Positions 1-6,809 are shown, counted from the stretch's first letter. The stretch: 9,909 nucleotides of DNA from Nitrospira sp. (GCA_025935475.1 JAICVE010000077.1:1-9909); one strand, 5' to 3'. Notes: a model not told the origin generated them from the letters alone. A program made the numbers and translations.

Positions 1-1707
1 ATCCCCCAGACCGACACCTATATTGCGAAGGATTCGTCGATCAACGATGCGATCGACCAGATGCGCCACGCGGCGACGACCTCCCTGCTCCAGCGCAATG
101 ATGTCCTGATCGTCTCCTCGGTGTCCTGCATCTATGGCCTCGGCTCGCCTGAGGTCTATCACGGCATGGTGGTGTATCTCGAAGAGGGGATGGAGATCCG
201 TCGCGAGCAGATTCTCGCCAAACTCGTCGACATCCAGTACGCACGCAATGATGTCGATTTCCATCGCGGGACGTTCCGTGCCCGCGGCGATGTCATCGAA
301 ATTTTTCCCGCCTCGAATGAGGCCCTCTCCGTCCGCATCGAACTGTTCGGCGACATGGTCGACGCCATCCATGAAATCGATCCCTTGACGGGAAAACCGA
401 TCCGGAAACTCCCGAAAATCGCCGTCTATCCGAACACCCACTATTTGATCGCCCCCGACCGCTACGAACGGGCGATTACCGGCATCGAAGAGGAATTGAA
501 CGAGCGCATCGTCTATTTCAAGAAGCACAATCAGCTGCTGGAGGCTCAACGCGTTGCCCAGCGGACGAAGTTCGATTTGGAGATGATCCGCGCGATGGGG
601 TATTGCCACGGCATCGAAAACTACTCACGCCACTTGAGTGGACGCGCGCCAGGCGAACCCCCGCCGACGCTCATTGATTACTTTCCGAAGGACTACCTCC
701 TCATCGTCGACGAATCGCATGCGACCATTCCGCAGGTGGGCGGGATGTACGAAGGCGACTACTCCCGCAAACGGACGTTGGTAGATTATGGGTTTCGCCT
801 TCCCTCGGCAGTCGATAACCGCCCCCTCAAGTTTCACGAGTTCGAGCGCTGCGTGAACCAGGTGGTCTATGTGTCCGCCACGCCAGGTCCCTATGAATTG
901 GAGCATACCGGGGGAGTCGTCGTCGAACAGATTATCCGCCCGACCGGGCTGCTGGATCCGATCATCGAAGTGCGGCCTGCCAAAGGACAGGTCGATCATC
1001 TGCTCGGGGAGGTCCGGGCGGAGATCGCTCAGGGCGGGCGTGTGTTGGTGACGACGCTCACCAAGCGCATGGCCGAAGATCTGTGCGAGTACTATCATGA
1101 GTTGGGCGTCAAAGTGCGCTATCTCCACGCCGACATTAAGACGCTGGAACGGGCGGAGATCATCCGCGATCTTCGGCTCGGCCAATTCGACGTCTTGATC
1201 GGCATTAACCTTTTACGCGAGGGCCTCGATTTGCCGGAAGTCACTCTGGTCGCCATTCTGGATGCAGACAAGGAGGGCTACCTGCGTTCGCATCGCTCGC
1301 TGATTCAAACGGCTGGACGCGCCGCCAGGAACCTCCGTGGTCGAGTGCTGTTCTATGGGGACGCGGTCACCGACTCCATGCAACAGGCCATCAACGAGAC
1401 GGCGCGCCGACGAGCGATACAGGCGGCCTTCAACCAGGCGCACGGCATCGTGCCCACGAGCATTCACAAGGCCGTGTTAAAGCTCGACTATGCTGAGGCG
1501 TATGCAGAGCCCGAACAGTTGACGCTCGCCGCGGAACCCTCCACCGAATATCCAGAAGCCGATGAGGCTGTGGAACAACAGATCCGGCGGCTTGAGTTGG
1601 AGATGAAAGCCGCGGCGAAAGAACTGGAGTTCGAGCGGGCGGCGGCGATTCGCAACCGGATCCGCGCGTTGAGGCTTCGTGAACTTGAATTGAAATCCGG
1701 GGGTTAG
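1..1707 (+). CDS. uvrB: UvrABC system protein B, 3' part (5' end outside window)
   Basis: UvrB is the damage-verifying helicase-like subunit of nucleotide excision repair; it is loaded by UvrA and recruits UvrC. The frame is open from base 1, giving 568 visible residues; compared with E. coli UvrB about 100 N-terminal residues, including Walker A, lie upstream of the window. The visible part starts near the beta-hairpin (IPQTDTYIAKD). In order it shows the YCHGIENYSR segment, the DESH Walker B motif (first Asp near visible residue 237), VSATPGPYELE, TTLTKRMAEDL, GINLLREGLDLPEV, and the arginine-finger motif QTAGRAARN, where many homologues have QTIGRAARN. A C-terminal UVR motif (from about IRRLELEMK to RAAAIRNRIRAL) is the UvrC contact. 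The ATG at 61 is internal, because homology continues upstream of it. It ends with TAG, 31 nt before the convergent DUF4321 gene. Identification is secure. Confidence 0.98.
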   Translation: MPQTDTYIAKDSSINDAIDQMRHAATTSLLQRNDVLIVSSVSCIYGLGSPEVYHGMVVYLEEGMEIRREQILAKLVDIQYARNDVDFHRGTFRARGDVIEIFPASNEALSVRIELFGDMVDAIHEIDPLTGKPIRKLPKIAVYPNTHYLIAPDRYERAITGIEEELNERIVYFKKHNQLLEAQRVAQRTKFDLEMIRAMGYCHGIENYSRHLSGRAPGEPPPTLIDYFPKDYLLIVDESHATIPQVGGMYEGDYSRKRTLVDYGFRLPSAVDNRPLKFHEFERCVNQVVYVSATPGPYELEHTGGVVVEQIIRPTGLLDPIIEVRPAKGQVDHLLGEVRAEIAQGGRVLVTTLTKRMAEDLCEYYHELGVKVRYLHADIKTLERAEIIRDLRLGQFDVLIGINLLREGLDLPEVTLVAILDADKEGYLRSHRSLIQTAGRAARNLRGRVLFYGDAVTDSMQQAINETARRRAIQAAFNQAHGIVPTSIHKAVLKLDYAEAYAEPEQLTLAAEPSTEYPEADEAVEQQIRRLELEMKAAAKELEFERAAAIRNRIRALRLRELELKSGG

Positions 1708-1738
1708 GAGGAACCCTTTTCGAGAGCGGCTAATGCCG

Positions 1739-1999
1739 TTAGACGTTCTTGTAGAGGTAGATGCCCAAGAGCATGCCGAGGATGCTCAACAAGCTGATCT
1801 TGAAGCTGAATCCCAGCGTGAGCTTGAGAAGGATGAGGTCGATCGTCAGAGGAGGGCTGATGCCGGGTGTAAAGTTTGTGGCAAACACATTTTGAATGGT
1901 GCCCTGAGGGGCCATGACCCGGAGGATCTCTCCTAGAATACCGCCGAGCAACCCGCCGATCAGCAGGAATATCAGCAGCAACCAGGGCGATTTTCTCAC
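1739..1999 (-). CDS. DUF4321 family small membrane protein
   Basis: This is an 86-residue hydrophobic protein with two likely membrane segments. One is near residues 6-28 (Leu/Ile/Gly-rich with a GGLLGGILGE glycine pattern), and the other is near 55-83, ending in a basic IYLYKNV tail. Between them is a short polar loop with a PPLTIDL motif. This layout matches my memory of DUF4321 proteins, which have no known function. It starts with GTG at 1999; an AAGAGG Shine-Dalgarno-like sequence sits 8 nt upstream on the minus strand. A good sigma70-like promoter lies 48-76 nt further up. The gene converges on uvrB and diverges from ffh. A 67-residue open frame on the opposite strand (1733-1936) is its shadow. 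The family call is from memory; the membrane topology is visible in the sequence. Confidence 0.85.
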   Translation of the reverse strand: MRKSPWLLLIFLLIGGLLGGILGEILRVMAPQGTIQNVFATNFTPGISPPLTIDLILLKLTLGFSFKISLLSILGMLLGIYLYKNV

Positions 2000-2046
2000 G
2001 TCAACGGCCTCTTAAACTATTGATCGACCTCGATGATTCGAAGACG

Positions 2047-2075
2047 ACGATATCGGAAGGGTTCTCACCTGTCAA
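2047..2075 (-). promoter_or_regulatory. Sigma70-like promoter for the DUF4321 gene
   Basis: On the minus strand a perfect TTGACA -35 box (2075-2070) is followed by a 17-nt spacer and a TATCGT -10 box (2052-2047, four of six consensus bases). Transcription would start near 2040, giving a leader of about 40 nt before the GTG at 1999. The call comes from consensus match and position only. Confidence 0.6.
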
Positions 2076-2097
2076 CCAGAATGCCGCTCTCTGCGCC

Positions 2098-2126
2098 TTG
2101 ACTTCTCAGGGGGGCTCCATTAGACT
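2098..2126 (+). promoter_or_regulatory. Sigma70-like promoter for ffh and the downstream operon
   Basis: TTGACT (2098-2103) and TAGACT (2121-2126) are separated by exactly 17 nt, matching five and four of six consensus bases. The predicted start is near 2133, leaving a 5' leader of about 77 nt before the ffh ATG. Its -35 box is 22 bp from the -35 box of the divergent DUF4321 promoter, so the two promoters sit back to back and could share a regulator. Confidence 0.55.
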
Positions 2127-2153
2127 GCCCGATGCTCTTTTGCTAGATTTTTC

Positions 2154-2201
2154 GAGGCGATCGAAGATCTGGGAGGTAAGGCTTCGATTGCCTTTTTCTT
2201 T
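2154..2201 (+). terminator. Terminator-like hairpin in the ffh leader (possible attenuator)
   Basis: Bases 2154-2166 pair with 2182-2194 over 13 positions (11 Watson-Crick, 2 G-U) around a 15-nt loop. The right arm runs straight into a T-rich tract (2193-2201, TTTTTCTTT). This is the form of a Rho-independent terminator, yet it lies between the predicted ffh promoter and the ffh ATG at 2210. The loop holds GGGAGGT (2171-2177), which resembles a Shine-Dalgarno sequence but is 32 nt from the ATG. The hairpin could be an attenuator, the end of a short RNA of about 65 nt, or a translational control element. The pairing is seen directly; the function is inferred. Confidence 0.5.
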
Positions 2202-2209
2202 GGTGCCGA

Positions 2210-3556
2210 ATGCTGGATCAGCTCAGCGAAAAATTCGAAAAAATCCTGAAAAAACTTCGCGGCACCGGTGTCCTTACCGAAGAGAACATCGCGGAAGCGC
2301 TGAAGGAAGTTCGCCTTGCGCTCTTAGAAGCCGACGTGAACTTCAAGATCGTCAAAGACTTCGTGGAGCGGGTCCGTCAGAAGGCGATCGGGCAAGAGGT
2401 TCTGCAGAGCCTGACGCCAGGGCATCAGGTCGTCAAGGTCGTCTGGGACGAGTTGCGGGCAATGATGGGCCAGGAACGGGCAGGGTTCTCACTGGCGTCT
2501 ATGCCTCCCACTGTCGTTATGATGGTCGGGCTCCAAGGATCGGGAAAGACGACGTCGTGCGGGAAACTCGCCAAGTACTTCAAGCAGCAAGGTAAACGCG
2601 TATTACTCGTCGCCGCTGATCCCCGCCGTCCCGCCGCTGCAGACCAGCTTTCCAGTATCGGACGCAGTTTGGATGTCGATGTACACCGACAGGACCACCC
2701 GGGGACGACGGCGCAGGACGTCGTCCGCGTCTGCCGGGACGGGGTTGAGCGCGGTCGCTCGCAGGGCTTTGATCTGGTCGTGCTCGATACAGGCGGGCGT
2801 TTGCACGTCGATGACGAACTCATGAACGAATTGGCTAGCGTCAAGTCCGCGGTGATGCCGAACGAGGTCTTGCTCGTTGCCGATGCCATGACCGGCCAGG
2901 ACGCGGTCACCATGGCCAGTCAGTTCGATCAGCGTGTCGGCCTCACGGGCATCATCCTGACGAAAGTGGAAGGCGACGCACGCGGCGGAGCGCTGCTTTC
3001 AATCAGGGCTGTCACGGGAAAACCCGTCAAGTTTCTCGGCCTCGGTGAAAAACTCGATGCATTGGAGCTGTTTCATCCCGACCGGATGGCGTCCCGCATT
3101 CTCGGGATGGGAGATGTGCTGTCGCTTATCGAAAAGGCTCAAGAGACGTTCACGCGCGAGCAGGCGGAGGAGGCACAGAAGCGGCTCAGCACGAACACGT
3201 TTACGCTCGAAGATTTCCGCGCTCAACTCGGACAAGTCAACAAGCTGGGGTCGCTGGATCAAATCTTGGGGATGCTGCCCGGCGGCCAGAAACTGAAGGG
3301 TGCTATGGACGGGCAGGTGCCCGAGCACGAACTTAAGCGAGTCATGGCGATGATCGATTCGATGACCATGCGAGAGCGTCGCGACCACACCGTCATCAAC
3401 GGCAGCCGCAAAAAGCGCATTGCGCGCGGAAGCGGAACGAACGTGATGGAGGTCAACCGGCTCATCAAGCAGTTTCTCTCCGCCCGGAAGATTGCGAAGG
3501 TCATGACGGGAACGGGCGGACGCCATCAACTGGCGCAGTTGCTCCGTTCGATGTAG
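2210..3556 (+). CDS. ffh: Signal recognition particle protein Ffh
   Basis: Ffh is the SRP54-type GTPase that binds 4.5S RNA and signal sequences and, with FtsY, delivers ribosomes to the Sec translocon. The 448-residue length is usual. The N domain spans about 1-90 (EVRLALLEADVNFKIVK). The G domain follows, with G1 GLQGSGKTT (107-115, Lys113), the ADPRRPAAADQL G2 region, DTGGR (193-197), and TKVEGDARGGA (from 251). The M domain runs from about 300 (LGMLPGG, INGSRKKRIARGSGT near 400, and a final RNA-binding helix). Family members normally have DTAGR and TKxDGD, so two nucleotide-contacting motifs are altered. ATG 2210 is the only sensible start, because an in-frame stop lies at 2177. Its own Shine-Dalgarno is poor (GGTG, 4 nt away). 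No SRP RNA gene was recognised nearby. Confidence 0.97.
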   Translation: MLDQLSEKFEKILKKLRGTGVLTEENIAEALKEVRLALLEADVNFKIVKDFVERVRQKAIGQEVLQSLTPGHQVVKVVWDELRAMMGQERAGFSLASMPPTVVMMVGLQGSGKTTSCGKLAKYFKQQGKRVLLVAADPRRPAAADQLSSIGRSLDVDVHRQDHPGTTAQDVVRVCRDGVERGRSQGFDLVVLDTGGRLHVDDELMNELASVKSAVMPNEVLLVADAMTGQDAVTMASQFDQRVGLTGIILTKVEGDARGGALLSIRAVTGKPVKFLGLGEKLDALELFHPDRMASRILGMGDVLSLIEKAQETFTREQAEEAQKRLSTNTFTLEDFRAQLGQVNKLGSLDQILGMLPGGQKLKGAMDGQVPEHELKRVMAMIDSMTMRERRDHTVINGSRKKRIARGSGTNVMEVNRLIKQFLSARKIAKVMTGTGGRHQLAQLLRSM

Positions 3557-3648
3557 GGTCGGACATCCCGCCGACAGCGTGGCTCACAGCGAGCCGAACG
3601 AACAGTGAATTCACACTGCCGACAGCAGACGACTGGCGGCGGATCATG
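3557..3648 (+). repeat. ffh-rpsP intergenic region with tandem short hairpins and a palindrome
   Basis: The 106-nt gap between ffh and rpsP contains two adjacent perfect inverted repeats. GTCGG (3558-3562) pairs with CCGAC (3571-3575), and GGCTC (3581-3585) pairs with GAGCC (3591-3595). A 10-bp palindrome GTGAATTCAC follows at 3605-3614, and overlaps an alternative CAGTG/CACTG stem (3603-3607 with 3614-3618). No T tract follows any of these, so a classical terminator is unlikely. They may be leader structure or mRNA-processing sites for the rpsP part of the operon. No convincing promoter was found here. Confidence 0.4.
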
Positions 3649-3662
3649 AAGGAGGAACGACA

Positions 3663-3944
3663 GTGGCCGTTCATTTGAGATTGACGAGAACCGGACGCCA
3701 TAAGCGGCCGATATATCGCGTAGTCGCGGCGGACTCGCGGATGCCGCGCGATGGGCGCTTTCTGGAAATTTTGGGGATTTTTGATCCATTGAAAGAAGCA
3801 GGACTCCCTGAGCTCAAGCAGGAACGAGTACTGACCTGGTTGCATCAAGGCGCACAGCCGACGGTGACGGTCAAGACGCTGCTTCGACGCTCGGGACTGT
3901 GGAAGCAGTTCGAAACGGAAAAGGCGGCCAAAAAGAAGGCCTGA
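3663..3944 (+). CDS. rpsP: 30S ribosomal protein S16
   Basis: S16 is a 16S rRNA-binding protein needed early in small-subunit assembly. The 93-residue product carries the family signature in order: the N-terminal VHLRLTRTGRHKRPIYRVV strand region, the DSRMPRDGRFLEILG motif, and FDPLK. A lysine-rich tail ends it. The start is GTG at 3663, supported by a strong AAGGAGG Shine-Dalgarno (3649-3655) with a 7-nt spacer; it agrees with the usual family N-terminus. Only 3 nt separate it from rimM. A KH-domain RNA-binding gene (khpA) found here in many bacteria is absent. Confidence 0.97.
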   Translation: MAVHLRLTRTGRHKRPIYRVVAADSRMPRDGRFLEILGIFDPLKEAGLPELKQERVLTWLHQGAQPTVTVKTLLRRSGLWKQFETEKAAKKKA

Positions 3945-3947
3945 GGC

Positions 3948-4469
3948 ATGACGACTTCGCCCGAGATGGTGACCATCGGCAAGATCGACCGGCCGTTCGG
4001 TGTGCACGGGGCGGTCAAGGTGAGATCGCTGAGCGATCGCCCCGGACGATTTGAGCAGTTGGGAGCAGTTCGCGTTGCCGCTCAGGGAGGTCAGACGGTT
4101 GATCGAACGGTCAGACACGTGCGCCGTGCCGGCCCTTCGTACATCGTCGAGTTCGAGGGGGTGACCACGCCCGAGGCAGCGGGGATGTTGCGCGGAGCCT
4201 TTCTGCAGGTGCCTCGCGTCGTCGCGTCGGCGCCGGAACTCAACGCCTGGTACGAATGCGATCTTCTCGGCATGACCGTGGCGGACGAGACGGGTCATGA
4301 ACTCGGATGTCTCGATACGATTTGGGATCTGCCCGCCCATCCGGTATTGGTAGTCAAACAGGGCGACCGTGAAGTGTTGATTCCGGCAGTCAAAGAATTT
4401 GTCCGGTCCGTAGACGTCGCCCAAGGGCGGATGACCGTGCGCACAATTGAAGGACTTGTCGAGGCCTGA
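3948..4469 (+). CDS. rimM: Ribosome maturation factor RimM
   Basis: RimM helps process 16S rRNA and mature the 30S head, and binds S19. The 173-residue protein has the two expected parts. The N-terminal RimM domain (about 8-95) includes TIGKIDRPFGVHGAVKV and the EFEGVTTPEAAGMLRGAFL segment. A C-terminal PRC-barrel (about 103-170) includes AWYECDLLGMTVADE, HPVLVVKQGDREVLIPAV and the end EGLVEA. ATG 3948 lies 3 nt after the rpsP stop, with a GAAGG Shine-Dalgarno in the rpsP end. ATG 3966 would also keep the conserved core and cannot be ruled out. It is followed by trmD after 1 nt, the classical rpsP-rimM-trmD-rplS order. Confidence 0.96.
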   Translation: MTTSPEMVTIGKIDRPFGVHGAVKVRSLSDRPGRFEQLGAVRVAAQGGQTVDRTVRHVRRAGPSYIVEFEGVTTPEAAGMLRGAFLQVPRVVASAPELNAWYECDLLGMTVADETGHELGCLDTIWDLPAHPVLVVKQGDREVLIPAVKEFVRSVDVAQGRMTVRTIEGLVEA

Positions 4470-4470
4470 C

Positions 4471-5256
4471 ATGCTGCGCTGTGACGTGCTCACACTCTTT
4501 CCCGAGATGGTGATGCCCGTCTTGGACAGCAGCATGCTCAAGCGCGCACGGGAAAAAGGCCTGCTGGAAGTCAACGTACACAATCTGCGCGACTATACGA
4601 TGGACAAGCACAAGGTTGCGGACGACGTCCCGTATGGAGGCGGAGCAGGCATGGTCATGAAGGCCGAGCCGATTCTGCGGGCGGTGGAAGAAATCCGTCG
4701 AACATATGAAGAGCGCGGGGAAGGTGTTCGGCTACTGCTTCCTTCGCCGACGGGCCGTCCGTTCACACAGGCCTGCGCGCACGACTTGGCGGCAGATTCG
4801 CGCCGGCTGGTCATCCTGTGCGGGCATTACGAAGGCATCGACGACCGCGTGCGGCTGTCGCTTAGGCCGGAAGAAATCTCCGTCGGTGATTACGTGCTCA
4901 CGGGCGGCGAGCTACCGGCGTTGATCTTGATTGATGCGGCGTCCCGGCTGGTCCCCGGCGTACTCGGCGATCCGTCCTCAATCATCGAAGAATCGTTTGC
5001 CGAGCCCTTATTGGAGTATCCCCACTATACTCGGCCGGCTGAGGTTCGGGGGTTGACGGTTCCAGAGGTGTTGCTCTCCGGACACCACGAAGCGATCCGT
5101 CGGTGGCGTAGAAAGGAAGCGCTCCGGGCGACGTATGAAAAGCGACCTGATCTCCTGAAGGATCGGGAGCTGACCGTGGAAGATCGACAATTGTTGGCTG
5201 ACATAATTCGCGAAGGCGTGCCCGGTGCGCCGGTGCCATGCGGGGAGGAGGGGTGA
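4471..5256 (+). CDS. trmD: tRNA (guanine(37)-N1)-methyltransferase TrmD
   Basis: TrmD is the SPOUT-class enzyme that transfers methyl from SAM to N1 of G37, next to the anticodon, preventing +1 frameshifts. The product has 261 residues, slightly longer than usual. Motifs include LFPEM near the N-terminus, YGGGAGMVMK, the knot core CGHYEGIDDRV, SVGDYVLTGGELPAL, SRLVPGVLG (Arg159, matching E. coli Arg154), and PHYTRPAEVRGL followed by LLSGHHEAIRRWRR. The residue that aligns with the catalytic Asp169 of E. coli is Glu174 here. The start is the ATG at 4471, 1 nt after the rimM stop, with GAGG 6 nt upstream. An in-frame TTG at 4447 would add eight residues inside rimM and is less likely. Confidence 0.96.
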   Translation: MLRCDVLTLFPEMVMPVLDSSMLKRAREKGLLEVNVHNLRDYTMDKHKVADDVPYGGGAGMVMKAEPILRAVEEIRRTYEERGEGVRLLLPSPTGRPFTQACAHDLAADSRRLVILCGHYEGIDDRVRLSLRPEEISVGDYVLTGGELPALILIDAASRLVPGVLGDPSSIIEESFAEPLLEYPHYTRPAEVRGLTVPEVLLSGHHEAIRRWRRKEALRATYEKRPDLLKDRELTVEDRQLLADIIREGVPGAPVPCGEEG

Positions 5257-5260
5257 AGTC

Positions 5261-5689
5261 ATGAATCAGCTAGAGCGCGTCCAGCGGTCGTTGCAGAAAA
5301 AATCCGTTCCGCACTTTGAAATCGGGGACACCGTGCGGGTTCACGTGAAGGTCGTTGAAGGAGAAAAGGAACGCATCCAGGTCTATGAAGGAGCCGTCAT
5401 TGCCAGGAAGGGCAGCCTCACCACCGAGATGTTTACCGTCCGCAAGGTCTCCTACGGGGTGGGCGTCGAGCGTATTTTCCCTGTCCACTCACCGATCGTG
5501 ACGAAAATCGACGTGGTGCGCCAAGGAAAAGTGCGGCGCGCCAAGCTGTATTACCTGCGGGAGAAGAAGGGGAAGTTCTCGCGGGTCGAAGACCGTGAGT
5601 TCGTGGGAGAGAGCAAGGCACAAGCCGGTGCTCCGCGCGCAGCCGAAGCGGTCGAAGAGCCGGTCGAGGCAGGCGCGGCAAAATCCTAG
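5261..5689 (+). CDS. rplS: 50S ribosomal protein L19
   Basis: L19 sits at the interface of the two ribosomal subunits. The 142-residue product has the conserved core at about 1-115: an N-terminal helix, FEIGDTVRVHVKVVEGEKER, QVYEGAVIARKG, TVRKVSYGVGVERIFPVHSP, and the basic RRAKLYYLREKKGK end. About 27 further residues form an Ala/Glu/Val-rich low-complexity tail (from about AQAGAPRAAEAVEEPVEAG) beyond the 115-residue length of the E. coli protein. The start is the ATG at 5261, 4 nt after trmD, with AGGAGGGG (5246-5253) lying in the trmD end, 7 nt upstream. An in-frame ATG at 5237 exists but lacks family support. Confidence 0.96.
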   Translation: MNQLERVQRSLQKKSVPHFEIGDTVRVHVKVVEGEKERIQVYEGAVIARKGSLTTEMFTVRKVSYGVGVERIFPVHSPIVTKIDVVRQGKVRRAKLYYLREKKGKFSRVEDREFVGESKAQAGAPRAAEAVEEPVEAGAAKS

Positions 5690-5725
5690 CGACGATCGCA
5701 CATTCCACCGTCCACGAGGGAGCGG

Positions 5726-6427
5726 GTGACCGCACGCAGAGTCCACTTCGTGGGTCCCACCGACGAATTTGAACTGGAAGCGCGCCGGCGCGGGTATCGC
5801 CGGATTGCCGGCTTGGACGAAGCGGGTCGAGGTCCACTGGCTGGTCCCGTGGTCGCGTCGGCCGTCGTCCTGCCCAGCCGGTGCCGGCTGATCGGATGCG
5901 ACGATTCCAAGCTCCTGACCGAATCCGAGCGGGAGCAGCTCTACGTCGCGATCACCGAACGCGCGATCAGCATCGGGATCGGTTCGGCGAGCCACGAAGA
6001 AATCGACCAACTCAACATTCTTGAAGCCACCCGCCTGGCGATGCATCGTGCGCTGGCGGGTCTCAGACCGCAGCCGGATTGCCTGCTCCTTGACGCGATT
6101 TCACTGCCCCATTGCCCCATCCCGCTCCGCTCCATCATCAAGGGTGATGCGCTCTGCCTGTCTGTCGCGGCGGCCTCGATCGTGGCAAAAGTGACAAGGG
6201 ATCGGCTGATGGCCGAGTTTCATCGGCAATATCCTCACTACAATTTCCTCTCCCATAAGGGGTACAGCACCGAAGAACACCTCCAGCAACTGGCAATGCA
6301 TGGCCCCTGTCTCATCCATCGACGGACCTACGCGCCCGTGGCTGAAGTGATTGCACAGACACGTCAATCGCGACCGGCAGGCGCTGCGCGGCGGGCATGC
6401 AACGGACAAGAGCGTGACAATTCTTGA
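5726..6427 (+). CDS. rnhB: Ribonuclease HII
   Basis: RNase HII nicks RNA-DNA hybrids and single ribonucleotides embedded in DNA, starting ribonucleotide excision repair. The 233-residue protein shows AGLDEAGRGPLAGPVV with catalytic Asp31 and Glu32, DSKLLTESE, LLLDA (Asp123), IKGDALCLSVAAASIVAKVTRD (Asp141), HKGYSTEEH and HRRTYAPV near the end. The four acidic residues keep the spacing of the E. coli enzyme (Asp16, Glu17, Asp108, Asp126), so it should be active. The start is GTG at 5726, with GAGGG 5 nt upstream; the extra 25-residue leader before the core (FELEARRRGYRRIAG) fits many homologues. The last 14 nt overlap yraN. The rbgA/ylqF GTPase gene often found between rplS and rnhB is missing. 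Confidence 0.96.
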   Translation: MTARRVHFVGPTDEFELEARRRGYRRIAGLDEAGRGPLAGPVVASAVVLPSRCRLIGCDDSKLLTESEREQLYVAITERAISIGIGSASHEEIDQLNILEATRLAMHRALAGLRPQPDCLLLDAISLPHCPIPLRSIIKGDALCLSVAAASIVAKVTRDRLMAEFHRQYPHYNFLSHKGYSTEEHLQQLAMHGPCLIHRRTYAPVAEVIAQTRQSRPAGAARRACNGQERDNS

Positions 6428-6803
6428 CCCCAGGCGGCTCTTTGGGCAAGAAGGAGAGGCGGAGGCCGAGCGCTATTTGCGTCGGAAAGGCTACCGCATC
6501 ATCGCCAAGAACCTCCGCTCGTCGCTCGGCGAGTTGGATCTCGTCGCGGAGGACGACCGCGTGGTGGTGTTCATTGAGGTCAAGGCGCGACGGACCGCAC
6601 AGTTCGGAGGCGCGATCCATGCGGTACATCGGCAGAAGCAGCAGAAACTCATCAGGTTGGCCGCCCAATTTCTCGCTCGACGACATTGGATGGACCGGTC
6701 CTGCCGATTCGACGTCGTCCTGCTCGAGCCCACGGCGACAGCGGCGCTCCGGATCGAGCACATTCAGAATGCCTTCGAGGTTTCCAGCGACGACTGGCAC
6801 TGA
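6414..6803 (+). CDS. yraN: UPF0102 family protein YraN (nuclease-like fold)
   Basis: YraN-type proteins have a PD-(D/E)XK nuclease-like fold but no firmly established role; genomic context has suggested DNA repair or processing. The 129-residue product has the family motifs: FGQEGEAEAERYLRRKGY (10-27), then GELDLVAEDD (Glu40, Asp42), then FIEVKARR (Glu55, Lys57), and QQKLIRLAAQFLAR. Together, Glu40, Asp42, Glu55 and Lys57 form the expected catalytic-like set. The GTG at 6414 overlaps the rnhB end by 14 nt and gives the usual N-terminus. An upstream ATG at 6351 is in frame but lies deep inside rnhB and lacks family support. Pairing with rnhB is common in bacteria. Confidence 0.9.
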   Translation: MTILDPRRLFGQEGEAEAERYLRRKGYRIIAKNLRSSLGELDLVAEDDRVVVFIEVKARRTAQFGGAIHAVHRQKQQKLIRLAAQFLARRHWMDRSCRFDVVLLEPTATAALRIEHIQNAFEVSSDDWH

Positions 6804-6809
6804 GAGACC

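Noticed and set aside
625..1185. 186-residue minus-strand open frame inside uvrB
   Set aside because: It is fully antisense to conserved UvrB helicase motifs and has no recognised domain.
1725..1740. Short hairpin (AGCGGC with GCCGTT, TAAT loop) between convergent uvrB and DUF4321, as a bidirectional terminator
   Set aside because: The stem is only 6 pairs with one G-U and has no T tract on either side, so it is too weak to call a terminator.
1733..1936. 67-residue + strand open frame after uvrB
   Set aside because: It is the complement of the DUF4321 gene, which has clear membrane-protein character and a promoter; the + strand frame has neither.
2000..2200. SRP (4.5S) RNA gene upstream of ffh
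   Set aside because: A CGGAAGG string occurs near 2054-2060, but the flanking conserved asymmetric loop and matching arms of SRP RNA domain IV are not present.
2020..2595. 191-residue + strand open frame running from the ffh leader into ffh
   Set aside because: It overlaps the N domain of ffh in another frame, is Arg/Ser-rich with no recognisable domain, and has no Shine-Dalgarno at its start.
3501..4583. 360-residue open frame on the minus strand across rpsP, rimM and the start of trmD
   Set aside because: It lies antisense to three secure genes, shows no family motifs, and its composition (Arg, Ser, His rich) is what GC-rich coding DNA gives in the opposite frame.
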